Below, one piece after another: positions 54,916 to 63,823 of a stretch of DNA of 64,000 bases; within the stretch, counting starts at the first letter, position 1; the number at the start of each line of letters is the position of its first letter. Under the pieces are notes generated by a model. The model ran no database searches and was not told where the DNA came from. It saw only the letters and a program-made list of their open reading frames with translations. The position numbers and the translations under genes are program-made. Source of the DNA: Saprospiraceae bacterium (GTDB taxonomy: Bacteria > Bacteroidota > Bacteroidia > Chitinophagales > Saprospiraceae). The stretch covers positions 117,834 through 181,833 of the forward strand of contig JAHDBJ010000007.1 of NCBI GenBank assembly GCA_020630435.1, in the 5' to 3' direction.

Positions 54916-55773
54916 ATGTCCACACACTATGGAATATGCAGGGTGAGTATATCACCAATAAGAGCAACAGCCAAGGATAAAAGTGAAATGGTCACCCAAT
55001 TATTGTTTGGGGAGACTGTAGAAATATTAGAAAAACAGCGAAATTGGTTAAAAGTAAGGTGTACTTGGGATAATTATATTGGTTGGTTAGATACAAAACA
55101 CATTACCCCGCTTTCAGAAGAAGCCTTCCTAGAAATTGAATCTCAAAATGCTTATAGTTTAGAGTTAGTCCATGAAGCCATTAACGACGATTACTATATC
55201 CCTTTAGTCTTAGGTAGTCGCTTACCCGCTTTTGATGGTTTAAGGTTTCGGTTAGGGGTACACGATTACCGATTTAGTGGTCAAGCAATATCCAAAGAGC
55301 AAATGAAAACAATCCCAGATATGGTAGTGAAGATAGCTCGTCGTTACCTTTTTGCGCCCTATTTATGGGGAGGGCGCTCTCCTTTTGGAATTGATTGTTC
55401 GGGCTTAGTACAAATGGTTTTTAAGTTGGTAGGAATTCCTATGCTGCGAGATGCTAGCCAACAAGTAACACAAGGGAGAGATATAGATTTCATAGAGCAA
55501 GCTCAAATAGGAGACTTAGCTTTTTTTGAAAATAACCGAGGTCGAATTACTCATGTAGGCATTATATTCCCAGAACATAGAATAATTCATGCACATGGTG
55601 TAGTGCGTATAGATAAATTGGATCACTATGGAATTTTTAACGTTGAAATGGATAAATATACCCATCGCTTAAGAGTGATTCGTAGATTCTTAGATGATAT
55701 TCCTTCCGCTTTAGATCAATCTGAAGAACAAGAATCGATTCATGCCAATCAAGTTAGTATGTTTAAAGATTAA
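54916..55773 (+). CDS. SH3-NlpC/P60 (C40) cell-wall peptidase
   Basis: 285 residues, no signal peptide recognised. N-terminal bacterial SH3 domain (about 5-65: VSISPIRATAKDKSEMVTQLLFGE, EKQRNWLKVRCTWDNYIGWLDTKHI), a second SH3-like region (about 75-130), then an NlpC/P60 domain (about 135-260) with catalytic Cys in FGIDCSGLVQ (about 157) and His in THVGII (about 210). This is the dipeptidyl-peptidase VI / YgiM plan that cleaves gamma-D-Glu-diamino-acid bonds in peptidoglycan peptides, often in the cytoplasm for recycling. Absence of a signal fits that. Confidence 0.88.
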   Translation: MSTHYGICRVSISPIRATAKDKSEMVTQLLFGETVEILEKQRNWLKVRCTWDNYIGWLDTKHITPLSEEAFLEIESQNAYSLELVHEAINDDYYIPLVLGSRLPAFDGLRFRLGVHDYRFSGQAISKEQMKTIPDMVVKIARRYLFAPYLWGGRSPFGIDCSGLVQMVFKLVGIPMLRDASQQVTQGRDIDFIEQAQIGDLAFFENNRGRITHVGIIFPEHRIIHAHGVVRIDKLDHYGIFNVEMDKYTHRLRVIRRFLDDIPSALDQSEEQESIHANQVSMFKD

Positions 55774-55862
55774 TTTTTTTAAAATTCCCTAGACAAAAAC
55801 GAAATAAATCTATTCAATTTTAGCATATATTAGACGAATTTTACTTTTTGTACAAAATACAC

Positions 55863-55892
55863 TTTGTCCTCTAAGAAAAAATCTTTACTTTC
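55863..55892 (+). promoter_or_regulatory. Possible promoter of the NUDIX gene
   Basis: TTTG (55863-55866), 19 bases, then TACTTTC (55886-55892), the right spacing but a -7 box with mismatches. It would give a leader of about 150 bases that contains the hairpin at 55945-56015. Confidence 0.4.
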
Positions 55893-55944
55893 ATGGCTGT
55901 ATGATATTGGTCTATATATTTCTATAGGTTATTCAAGTCATTGT

Positions 55945-56021
55945 AGCTGTCAAATGCTTCTTACAATTTTAGGTGAACCGAATCTTATTTTCTAAAAAAA
56001 TAGTGTTTGACAGCTTCTTTT
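55945..56021 (+). promoter_or_regulatory. Leader hairpin with T-tract before the NUDIX gene (terminator or attenuator)
   Basis: AGCTGTCAAA (55945-55954) and TTTGACAGCT (56006-56015) pair perfectly across a 51-base loop, and TCTTTTTT follows at once. It may terminate the NlpC/P60 transcript or act as an attenuator in the NUDIX leader. Confidence 0.5.
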
Positions 56022-56046
56022 TTGGTATTAATTATGAGTTAATCTT

Positions 56047-56739
56047 ATGGCTGAATTTGATAATTTTTTTAAATCTGCATTTTCGGTAGATTCTGTTATC
56101 TTCGGTTTTGATGAATCGGATTTGAAAATACTACTTATCAAGCGGGGTACAACTCCATTTCTAGGTAAATGGGCCTTACCAGGAGACTTAGTCTATCCTA
56201 ATGAAGACCTAGATACAGCAGCCAACCGAGTCTTGGAAGAACTTACTGGTTTAAAAAACGTATACCTAGAACAAGTTCATACTTTTGGTGCTGTAGACAG
56301 GCATCCACTTGGTCGTATCATTACCGTAGCTTATTATACTTTAGTAAAGATTAGTGATTATAACCTTCATGCTTCCTCATTTGCTAAAAAAGCAAAATGG
56401 CATTCTATTTCTGAAGTAAAAGACTTGGCCTTCGACCACTATGAAATCTTACAAGCCTGCTTCAAACGCCTAAAACGAAAAGTGCGAAGCGAACCAATTG
56501 GTTTTGAATTATTACCTAAAAAATTTACACTTACCCAACTACAAAAATTGTACGAATCAATACTAGAAGTCGAACAGGATAAACGTAATTTCAGAAAAAA
56601 AATCCTAGCGATGAATGTATTGATCGATCTCAAGGAGGTACAAGAAGGCGTCGCTCATCGTCCTGCGAAGTTGTATTCTTTTGATGAAGAACGCTATTAC
56701 CAATTGGTCGATGATGGGGCTTTGAATTTCGAAATGTAG
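56047..56739 (+). CDS. NrtR-like NUDIX domain protein with winged-helix C-terminus
   Basis: 230 residues. NUDIX fold about 10-140 with WALPGDLVYPNEDLDTAANRVLEELTGL: the Nudix-box Arg and Glu pair are partly kept (RVLEEL instead of RExxEE), as in transcription regulators of the NrtR/AraR group that have lost catalysis. The C-terminal 80 residues (about 150-225, FTLTQLQKLYESIL, FRKKILAM) form a winged helix for DNA binding. It could control NAD or sugar metabolism, but no such genes are adjacent, and no operator was identified. A long leader with a terminator-like hairpin precedes it. Confidence 0.8.
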   Translation: MAEFDNFFKSAFSVDSVIFGFDESDLKILLIKRGTTPFLGKWALPGDLVYPNEDLDTAANRVLEELTGLKNVYLEQVHTFGAVDRHPLGRIITVAYYTLVKISDYNLHASSFAKKAKWHSISEVKDLAFDHYEILQACFKRLKRKVRSEPIGFELLPKKFTLTQLQKLYESILEVEQDKRNFRKKILAMNVLIDLKEVQEGVAHRPAKLYSFDEERYYQLVDDGALNFEM

Positions 56740-57103
56740 GGTTTTCTAAAATCATTTCAGTTCCTCCACAATTTTTTTCTGAAATATGAATAGCTTTCTC
56801 ATTCATTTATACGACCTCTTTACTATAGAAAGTTATCAACCTTCGATTGCTCACATATGATTTATGAAGCCTTAGAAAAGGGATATAGTGCTTTTTCAAA
56901 CCTCTATTTTCCTAGTAATAATTCTTAAACGACTTCCTAGAATATTTTCAGCAATTCATTGTAAAAGTCCTATTCCCCAAAAGTAGACTACGGACAAAAG
57001 GATTGTTCACCCTCCTAAAAATACAGTTTGCATAAAAATAAAATATCCTACTAGAATTAGAGTTAACTTACCAATATTGTTTTATAAATCAATTCATTTC
57101 AAC
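56740..57103. other. 364-base gap before the serine-hydrolase lipoprotein gene
   Basis: No gene recognised. Contains a loose inverted repeat ATTTCAG/CTGAAAT (56754-56785) after the NUDIX stop and the dispersed repeat at 56961-57079. Confidence 0.5.
56961..57079. repeat. Copy 1 of a diverged dispersed repeat (partner at 60015-60126)
   Basis: About 115 bases. The best block, CTCCTAAAAAT through AATATCC, matches the other copy with few changes; flanks (GTAAAAG, CAAAA-GGATT) also align. Both copies sit just before lipoprotein genes, in the same orientation. No terminal inverted repeats or target duplications were seen. Confidence 0.65.
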
Positions 57104-58207
57104 ATGGAAAAAAATAATCTTTTTTTACTTTCATTTTTTCTTATAATAAATTTTGTAGGATGTAGAAGTAATCTTTCAATTCCTGATATTGATAATATAA
57201 CACTTAATACAGAAGCTGATTCCTTATTGTATGACTATATCAAATCAAAAAAAATAGTCGGTGTAAGTGCTGGTGTTCTAAAAGGTGATAAAATTATTTG
57301 GCAAAATGCATTTGGTTTTTCTGATGTTGCCAATAAAATAATTGCTGATACAAATATGGTTCATCGTTTAGCTTCTGTTACAAAACCAATGACAAGTGTT
57401 GCAATATTACAATTAGTTGAAAATGGAAAATTAAACCTTGATGAACCCATACAAAAATATTTACCAAAATATCCGATAAAGGAAGAAGGAAATATAACAA
57501 TCCGCCAATTGTTAAATCATACTTCAGGCACACCTGCTTATAAATTCTTCACCTCTGAAAATCGTCCGACTAAACAGTATAAAAACTTGAAGGAAGCACT
57601 AAGTGTTTTTAAAGATAGAGCTTTATTAAATACACCTGGTAAAGAATTTAATTATTCTTCTTATGGATATACTATTCTAGGAGCAATTATAGAGCAAGTA
57701 TCTGGCAAAAGCTATCAGCAATATATGCATGACAATATATGGTCAATTTGTAATATGCATCAAACTGATATAGAAGAATTTGGTAAACATTATGAGAACA
57801 AATCCAAACTTTATAAAAAAGGCTCGTTTGGTTTTTCAGAGGATAAATTAACAAATTTAAGCATTAAATATCCAGCTGGTGGCGTCCAATCTACTAGTGG
57901 CGATATGTTAAGATTTGCTATGGCTATAAACAAGGATAAACTAATAACAAAAAAGACCAAATTGATGTCCTTTGATTTACCAAATATCGAACAGCATCTT
58001 AAATATGGACTCGGTTGGATAATTGAAGAAGACAATGCATTAGGTCTTCTTCATTATCACGATGGACATCAATCTGGAACAAGCACCCAATTTATTATGA
58101 TTCCTTCAAAAGGTATCGGGATTATAGTTCTGATAAATTCCTCAGAGTCTAATGATGAAGCACATACCATTGCTCGAAAACTTTTAGAAATTTACACCAG
58201 AGAATAG
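57104..58207 (+). CDS. Serine-hydrolase lipoprotein of the class C beta-lactamase fold
   Basis: 367 residues from the ATG at 57104; a TTG at 57077 is less likely because MEKNN is followed by a signal with lipobox FVGC (Cys20). The fold has S91-V-T-K94 in ASVTKPM (nucleophile and Lys), YSSYGY in place of Y-x-N (about residue 184), and HDGHQSG as the H-x-G/KTG box. This matches the beta-lactamase/DD-peptidase/esterase superfamily (COG1680). Role may be esterase or peptidase; resistance function cannot be claimed. The dispersed repeat lies directly upstream. Confidence 0.85.
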   Translation: MEKNNLFLLSFFLIINFVGCRSNLSIPDIDNITLNTEADSLLYDYIKSKKIVGVSAGVLKGDKIIWQNAFGFSDVANKIIADTNMVHRLASVTKPMTSVAILQLVENGKLNLDEPIQKYLPKYPIKEEGNITIRQLLNHTSGTPAYKFFTSENRPTKQYKNLKEALSVFKDRALLNTPGKEFNYSSYGYTILGAIIEQVSGKSYQQYMHDNIWSICNMHQTDIEEFGKHYENKSKLYKKGSFGFSEDKLTNLSIKYPAGGVQSTSGDMLRFAMAINKDKLITKKTKLMSFDLPNIEQHLKYGLGWIIEEDNALGLLHYHDGHQSGTSTQFIMIPSKGIGIIVLINSSESNDEAHTIARKLLEIYTRE

Positions 58208-58243
58208 AATTATTCTTTCAACCATACTGAACTGAGCCATTGT

Positions 58244-58930
58244 TCAAAAAAACTGAATCACTTCCTTAAAAGATTTCCCAATAGGAAGTGATTTTTTATT
58301 CACTTCTACAACTTCTTTGTTGTAAGAAGTAATAAATCGCCTATTGATGACAAAGGATTTGTGAATTCTTAGAAAAGAGGCACTCAATTTTTTCAGTATT
58401 TCTGTTAATGATGAATAAACAATATGAGACTGTCCATCAATATGAATAATGATATAATTACTCATCCCTTCGATGTATAGAATTTCCTCTTGTAATAATT
58501 TCAATGTTTTACGCTCGCTCTTTACATATAGATATTTTGCTTCTTTTGTATTTTCTTGTATTTTTGAAGGGGTATAGATTTTTTTAAATCGATTTATAGC
58601 TTTCAAAAAACGTTCAAAAGAAATTGGTTTTAATAGATAGTCTAGAATCTCTAATTCATAACCTTCTAGAGCATACTCTCTATGCGCCGTTGTAATAATA
58701 ACATGAGGTGGATGGTCTAGTGTTTTCAAAAAAGACAAACCTTTGAGCTTCGGCATTTCAATATCTAAGAACATTAAATCAACCTCCTCCTCTTGCAAAA
58801 CAGTCATTGCCTCAAGCGCATTCAAACAAGTATTCACGACTTCAAATTCTGGTAAGTCTGCAAGGTATTTCACGATGATCCTTTGTGCAATCGCTTCATC
58901 ATCGACAATTAAACATTTTATTTTATTCAT
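58244..58930 (-). CDS. LytTR-type response regulator
   Basis: 228 residues. Receiver domain (about 1-120) with acidic DD at 11-12, phospho-acceptor Asp in FLDIEMP (about 55) and the conserved Thr and Lys (ITTAH, LLKP). LytTR DNA-binding domain (about 130-228: ILYIEGMSNYIIIHI, LRIHKSFVINRRFI). It pairs with the kinase whose end overlaps its start by eight bases. The target genes are unknown, possibly including the neighbouring envelope lipoproteins. Confidence 0.93.
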   Translation of the reverse strand: MNKIKCLIVDDEAIAQRIIVKYLADLPEFEVVNTCLNALEAMTVLQEEEVDLMFLDIEMPKLKGLSFLKTLDHPPHVIITTAHREYALEGYELEILDYLLKPISFERFLKAINRFKKIYTPSKIQENTKEAKYLYVKSERKTLKLLQEEILYIEGMSNYIIIHIDGQSHIVYSSLTEILKKLSASFLRIHKSFVINRRFITSYNKEVVEVNKKSLPIGKSFKEVIQFF

Positions 58931-59948
58931 TAAGCAAAATTTTTAGTTCAGCATAATAATATTCATCTATTTGCTTGTTGACAAGGGTATATTTCTGGGG
59001 ATATACTAAATCTAATCGCCTTCTTAAATTAGATAAACCCAATCCACTCTTCCCTCTCTTTTCTGCTGTTCTTATCCAACTAATTTTATTCTTCACTTTA
59101 AAAATCAAAGTCTCCTCCTCTTGGCGTAATTGGATATGAATTGGAACAGTTTCTGTTGATTCTTTCACACCGTGCTTGAACGCATTTTCTACAAGCGGAA
59201 TAAGTAAAAGAGGGGTGATCTCAATACTCGGATCAAGTCCTGCCGATTTATCAAAATCAACCTTCATCCGTCCTTCATATCGCTCTCTCTCTAAAGCAAT
59301 GAAATATTCTATGAGCTGTACTTCTTTCGACAATTTCACTTTTTCAACATTCGATTCGTATAATGAATAGCTTAGAATATCCGATAACTTTAAAATTAAA
59401 TCTGGTACTTTTTTCGATCCTTCTAAAGATAAACCATATAAGGTATTGAGTGTATTGAATAAAAAATGAGGATTAATCTGCGCTTTCAAATAGTCCAATT
59501 CAGCCGTTTTTTGTTGGGCAATTATTTGTCTAGCAGTATAGTTTTCTTGATACCATCTTCTTAATAAATGTATACCTGTAGAACACAAAGCAGGTAAGGC
59601 TATAAAAGCTGCAAACTGTATAAAACCTGATAACTGAAAGATTTCTAATTGATGCCAACCATAGAGATAATGAAAAAAAGCACTAAAAATATAACGCTGT
59701 ACAATCGTTAATATAAAAATCATTCCTAAAAATAAACCAATATATATCTTAAGTTTTTCCTTATCAAAAAATCGAGGCATCAGTATCCACCAATTGGCAT
59801 AAGCGGCTATAAACCATACGGGCAAAAATATTGCTCTGTTGATAAACGCCTTGTTTATATCTCCAAAGTAAGGATAAACAGTAGCCGTACCGATTATTAA
59901 AATAGCCAGCCAAAAGAAGATATGTCCGAATAGGGTATTTAAACGCAT
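58923..59948 (-). CDS. LytS/YehU-type sensor histidine kinase
   Basis: 341 residues. Four membrane helices (about 10-28, 38-56, 70-92, 105-125), no large periplasmic sensor, then a His_kinase domain with phospho-acceptor His in INPHFLFNTLN (about 159-169) and an HATPase with N box PLVENAFKHGVKES (about 252-265) and GLGLSNLRRRL (about 307-317). The sensing part is within or near the membrane. Eight-base overlap with the LytTR regulator gene shows a two-component operon. Confidence 0.93.
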   Translation of the reverse strand: MRLNTLFGHIFFWLAILIIGTATVYPYFGDINKAFINRAIFLPVWFIAAYANWWILMPRFFDKEKLKIYIGLFLGMIFILTIVQRYIFSAFFHYLYGWHQLEIFQLSGFIQFAAFIALPALCSTGIHLLRRWYQENYTARQIIAQQKTAELDYLKAQINPHFLFNTLNTLYGLSLEGSKKVPDLILKLSDILSYSLYESNVEKVKLSKEVQLIEYFIALERERYEGRMKVDFDKSAGLDPSIEITPLLLIPLVENAFKHGVKESTETVPIHIQLRQEEETLIFKVKNKISWIRTAEKRGKSGLGLSNLRRRLDLVYPQKYTLVNKQIDEYYYAELKILLNE

Positions 59949-60014
59949 ACGCTAAAAGTAAGGTTTTTCGTAATCGCTTGACAACTATTTATGTGAAATA
60001 CCTTTTTTCAAGGG

Positions 60015-60126
60015 TAAAAGCCTCAAAAGGCAGATTACAAGCAAAAAGGATTCTTTACACTCCTAAAAATCCAGTTTACATAAAAATACAATATCCAACT
60101 AAATTTTGGGATAACTTGCCAATACC
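60015..60126. repeat. Copy 2 of a diverged dispersed repeat (partner at 56961-57079)
   Basis: Aligned with copy 1 over its length, roughly three quarters identical by eye. It lies in the divergent region between the LytS kinase and the HExxH lipoprotein gene. Confidence 0.65.
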
Positions 60127-60170
60127 AACTCAAGAAATATTATTCTTTGAACCTATCAAAATCGTTTAAA

Positions 60171-61487
60171 ATGAAAGTTATAACCGCATTTATCAGTTGC
60201 TTCCTATTAATACTAAACTGTCAACCTATCCCCAATGAAGTTCATGATAGCAAAACTGTCATCACCACCGATATCCATAATTTTTGGGAAGCCTATGACA
60301 AAATTATAACGACAGCTGATCGTAATGAACAAATGCAATACCTTAAAAAATTATTTCTTCAAAAAGGAACATCTGGATTAAACGATATTATGAAAGCTAG
60401 AAAATATACTCCCGAAGAATATTTAGAGGCAATACTAAAATATCCTAACTTTTGGGCATCGATGCGGAAAAACCTAGCAAAAGCCGAACAGTTCAGCAAC
60501 GAAATCGAGCTGGGAATTGAAGAACTGCGGAAACTATATCCCAACCTTAAACCTGCAAAAATATACTTCACGATGGGGGTCTTTAGGACGGGTGGAACGA
60601 CAATGGAGGACAAGATATTGATCGGTAGCGAAACCGCTATGGTGGATAAAAACGTTGACCTTTCAGATTTCCCCCACGATTTCTACCTTAGAACATATTG
60701 GGCATCTAATCCAATTGACTTTTTGGTCTTAACCAATGTCCATGAATACATTCATACACAACAAAAAGACGGTCGAAACGAAAATTTGCTTTTCCGTTCG
60801 CTCAAAGAAGGCGTCGCAGAATTTATATCGGTCTTAGCCATGAATACAGAATCGACGACACCTAGCGTAAAGTACGGAAAACAAAACGAGCAAAGCGTAA
60901 GAGCTGCTTTCCAAAAAGAAATGTTTTCAAATGATTATGGATACTGGTTGTATAGCAATCGAGAAAATCCCTTCGGTGTTCGAGACTTAGGCTATTATAT
61001 AGGCTATGAAATGGTAGAACGGTATTATCAAAAAGCAACAGATAAAAAGAAAGTTATTGCTGAATTAATCGAGCTGGATTACAACGATCAGCAAATGATA
61101 GAAAACATAATAGATGAATCGGGTTATTTTGAACAATCCATCGCTGAACTTAGCAAAACCTATAAGCTCAACCGCCCTAGAGTGGTTAATATTCTTCCTT
61201 TTAAAAATGGTGAACAAAAGGTAGATCCTACCACTCAACAAGTGACCATTGAATTTTCTAGGGCGATGGATATACAATTCAGGGGATTTGAATTTGGTCC
61301 GCTAGGAGAACCCCATGTACTTCGAGTACAAAATTTTCTTGGTTTCTCCGAAGACCAAAAATCAATATCTTTTGAGGTAACAATGGAAGCAAATAAATCC
61401 TACCAGCTCGTCTTATCACCTAATTTTAGAGCCAAAGATGGAACTCGAATTGAACCGTATCTGATTGATATTAAAACAAGTCACTAA
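60171..61487 (+). CDS. HExxH zinc-metallopeptidase-like lipoprotein
   Basis: 438 residues from the ATG at 60171 (a TTG at 60147 is possible). Lipoprotein signal ending LILNC (Cys17), with an unusual Asn before the Cys. Residues about 60-340 are mainly helical and contain VHEYIHTQQ (H191-E-Y-I-H195) and, about 25 residues on, EGVAEFIS with a Glu that could be the third zinc ligand, the gluzincin pattern seen in DUF2268-like predicted Zn proteases. The C-terminal ~100 residues (RPRVVNILPF, IEFSRAMD) form an Ig-like SbsA-type domain. No family assigned for certain; enzymatic activity is inferred from the motif. The next gene follows after 10 bases. Confidence 0.75.
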   Translation: MKVITAFISCFLLILNCQPIPNEVHDSKTVITTDIHNFWEAYDKIITTADRNEQMQYLKKLFLQKGTSGLNDIMKARKYTPEEYLEAILKYPNFWASMRKNLAKAEQFSNEIELGIEELRKLYPNLKPAKIYFTMGVFRTGGTTMEDKILIGSETAMVDKNVDLSDFPHDFYLRTYWASNPIDFLVLTNVHEYIHTQQKDGRNENLLFRSLKEGVAEFISVLAMNTESTTPSVKYGKQNEQSVRAAFQKEMFSNDYGYWLYSNRENPFGVRDLGYYIGYEMVERYYQKATDKKKVIAELIELDYNDQQMIENIIDESGYFEQSIAELSKTYKLNRPRVVNILPFKNGEQKVDPTTQQVTIEFSRAMDIQFRGFEFGPLGEPHVLRVQNFLGFSEDQKSISFEVTMEANKSYQLVLSPNFRAKDGTRIEPYLIDIKTSH

Positions 61488-61497
61488 AAATTAAACG

Positions 61498-62760
61498 ATG
61501 AAAAATATAATCTTCATTTTGCTATCGCTCCCCTTTAACCTCATAGCTCAAACAGTCGACTATTCCCCCTTAAAAAAACATCTAAGTCCTTTTAGTTCGA
61601 TAGAAGCCGATGCCTTCTATTTTTTAGATGATAAATTAGACAATGTCCGTCTTGTTGGTTATGGAGAAGATACCCATGGAACAGCAGAATTCACTATCAT
61701 TACTAAAGAACTCTTCAAGTATCTTGTAAAAAACCAGAAGTTTCGTATACTGATTATAGAAGACGCCTTTGGAATGGTTAGAACCTTGAACGAATACATT
61801 CAAACAGGAGAAGGCACATTAATGGACATCCTCTCCCCTAGCAACTGGAGGTATTATACAGAAGAATTTTACCAGTTGGTTGAATGGTTAAGGCTACACA
61901 ACCAACAATTTCCAAATGATAGGGTGAAACTATACGGTGCCGAGATGCAATACATCCATAAGGATGCCCATTTCTTAGAACAATATTTGTTAACACTTGG
62001 GGTAAAAAAAGATTTTTCAAAACTAAAAACATTTCGAACGATATGGGACAATACCGCCCCTTCCGATGTCATGGATTTCATTATTTTTCACTATCAACTG
62101 AAACAGCTATTTTTAGATAATAAGGAAGAATGGATTGCTAAAACCAGTCAAAAAGCCTACGACCTTGCCTATCAACACCTAGACCTGATCCATCAATTTT
62201 TATCTACTGTCATGCAATCCAATAGCGCGCGATTTCATGATTTTAGAGAACTATATATGACCCAAAATATCGAGTGGATACTTCAACACGAAGGCAAAAA
62301 TAGCAAAGCGATGTTTTGGGCACACAACAATCATATCGGCAGTGCCTCACACAATGGACTGGCTGTAGCCGTTGGACATCATTTAAAGATGCGATATGAG
62401 GACACCTATTTCAATATTTATTCCGATTTTGGCAAAGGTTCATTTTGGGCATACCCCCACGATGCAGGGCTCAACGGAAAAAAATGGCTACATCAGGTAT
62501 ACACCTTTGATAGCATCGCCCCTCAAACCTTCACCCATTTCATGGACGAGCAAGGTCGCCCAAATGCTTTTATTGATTTACGGCAAGCAAGGCAAGATAA
62601 AGATGCGAAATGTATTTTGGCTCACCCCTTTTTGGTCATGTCTGGCGCTGGTGCGCAATACCACAACACTCGAACAATGTACGAACCCATCGGCAATTCT
62701 TTTGACGCCATCTTTTACATTGCTCAAACTTCAAAGCTCCAGTTTTTAGGTGAACTTTAG
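61498..62760 (+). CDS. Erythromycin esterase-family protein, exported
   Basis: 420 residues with signal peptide (1-18, ending IAQ). The family core is clear: VGYGEDTHGTAEF (about 52-64) with the Glu and His of the EreA/EreC catalytic site, LIIEDAFGMV (about 82-91) and FWAHNNHIG (about 278-286). Chromosomal members like this are usually not macrolide-resistance enzymes, and a signal peptide argues for a periplasmic substrate; physiological substrate unknown. Tightly linked (10 bases) to the HExxH lipoprotein gene, so the two may work together in the envelope. Confidence 0.82.
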   Translation: MKNIIFILLSLPFNLIAQTVDYSPLKKHLSPFSSIEADAFYFLDDKLDNVRLVGYGEDTHGTAEFTIITKELFKYLVKNQKFRILIIEDAFGMVRTLNEYIQTGEGTLMDILSPSNWRYYTEEFYQLVEWLRLHNQQFPNDRVKLYGAEMQYIHKDAHFLEQYLLTLGVKKDFSKLKTFRTIWDNTAPSDVMDFIIFHYQLKQLFLDNKEEWIAKTSQKAYDLAYQHLDLIHQFLSTVMQSNSARFHDFRELYMTQNIEWILQHEGKNSKAMFWAHNNHIGSASHNGLAVAVGHHLKMRYEDTYFNIYSDFGKGSFWAYPHDAGLNGKKWLHQVYTFDSIAPQTFTHFMDEQGRPNAFIDLRQARQDKDAKCILAHPFLVMSGAGAQYHNTRTMYEPIGNSFDAIFYIAQTSKLQFLGEL

Positions 62761-62917
62761 AACCTTTCATTTATTCGATATAAATATCAAACAAGTTCCA
62801 GCTATATTGTTAAATAACATAAGCTAATTTTTCCTATTTTTAAGAGATTTTGTATTTTAAAATCGAAATAACACGAAAACAATAGTAAGAATATAAACTT
62901 AATACTTAAGTAATGAG

Positions 62918-63823
62918 TTAGCGTCTAACAAGTCGAAACCCGATACCAATCAATCCCTGATTAGGAGTATATTTATTGCGGCTAGTAACCCGACAGTTAT
63001 TCGGTCTACTGAACCACGAACCGCCACGAATTACTCGATTTTCACCGAATGTTGCCCCTTTAGGGTTTTGTATATTTTTATTTTTTTCATAATAATCAGC
63101 CGCATACCAATCCCAGCACCACTCTCGCACATTTCCAGACATTTCATACAAACCTAGACTATTCGCAGGCAAACTTCCAACTTCTACCGTCTTTGATCTA
63201 TCTTCTCCTATTTCCGAATAAGGCTTTTTAAACATTTCTCCTGCAGAAAAATTAATCTCATCTGCACGAGCCTTAGAAGCATCGTTTCCAAAGCGATGCT
63301 TTTTCCCTCCTGATCTCGCTGCATATTCCCATTCCGCTTCGGTGGGAAGTCTATAACCATTTGCAGACCAGGTACAATCTATCTGCCATTTGTAAGTGTC
63401 ATAATCATTTCTGTTGTTCACATCTTTTTCTACTTTATTTATCTTATAAACTTTTTGCAAATTGTTTTGCTCACTTAACCAATTACAATATTCTATTGCA
63501 TCGTACCACGATACTTTTATGACAGGACGCTTTCCTCTACCCCACCCCCAATCAATTGGTTTTTTTTTCTCAGTTGCACTACAAAAAGCATCGTATTCTT
63601 CAAAGGTCACTTCTGTTTGTCCAATATAAAAATCATCTAATGTAACCATGTGTACTGGTCTTTCATCCTCTCTGCCCTCTTCAAAAGTATCGCCCATCTT
63701 AAAGCTGCCTCCTTTTACTAAGATCATATTACCTAGATTTGGCTGAGATTTTACCTGCATATTAGAATTGGTGAACACGCTCAAAAGGAACAATAATCCT
63801 GTAATCAATGTAGTATGTTTCAT
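62918..63823 (-). CDS. Formylglycine-generating-enzyme-like (SUMF1/FGE-sulfatase domain) protein
   Basis: 301 residues, signal peptide about 1-27. FGE-sulfatase fold: MILVKGGSFKMGDTFEEG start (about 33-50), YIGQTEVTFEEYDAFC, RLPTEAEWEYAARSGG (about 158-173), GNVREWCWDWY (about 229-239), RVIRGGSWF and the end CRVTSRNKYTPNQGLIGIGFRLV. The Cys near RVTSRNK is in the position of the active cysteine region, but the second Cys of true FGE is not obvious, so it may be a non-catalytic or EgtB/GldJ-like relative. In Bacteroidota such proteins (GldJ, GldK) can belong to gliding/T9SS; this one lacks a lipobox. No sulfatase gene is nearby. Confidence 0.8.
   Translation of the reverse strand: MKHTTLITGLLFLLSVFTNSNMQVKSQPNLGNMILVKGGSFKMGDTFEEGREDERPVHMVTLDDFYIGQTEVTFEEYDAFCSATEKKKPIDWGWGRGKRPVIKVSWYDAIEYCNWLSEQNNLQKVYKINKVEKDVNNRNDYDTYKWQIDCTWSANGYRLPTEAEWEYAARSGGKKHRFGNDASKARADEINFSAGEMFKKPYSEIGEDRSKTVEVGSLPANSLGLYEMSGNVREWCWDWYAADYYEKNKNIQNPKGATFGENRVIRGGSWFSRPNNCRVTSRNKYTPNQGLIGIGFRLVRR

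Noticed and set aside
59978..60169. 63-codon frame in the dispersed repeat region upstream of the HExxH gene
   Set aside because: Its counterpart in the other repeat copy is not open over the same length, and no start or domain supports it.
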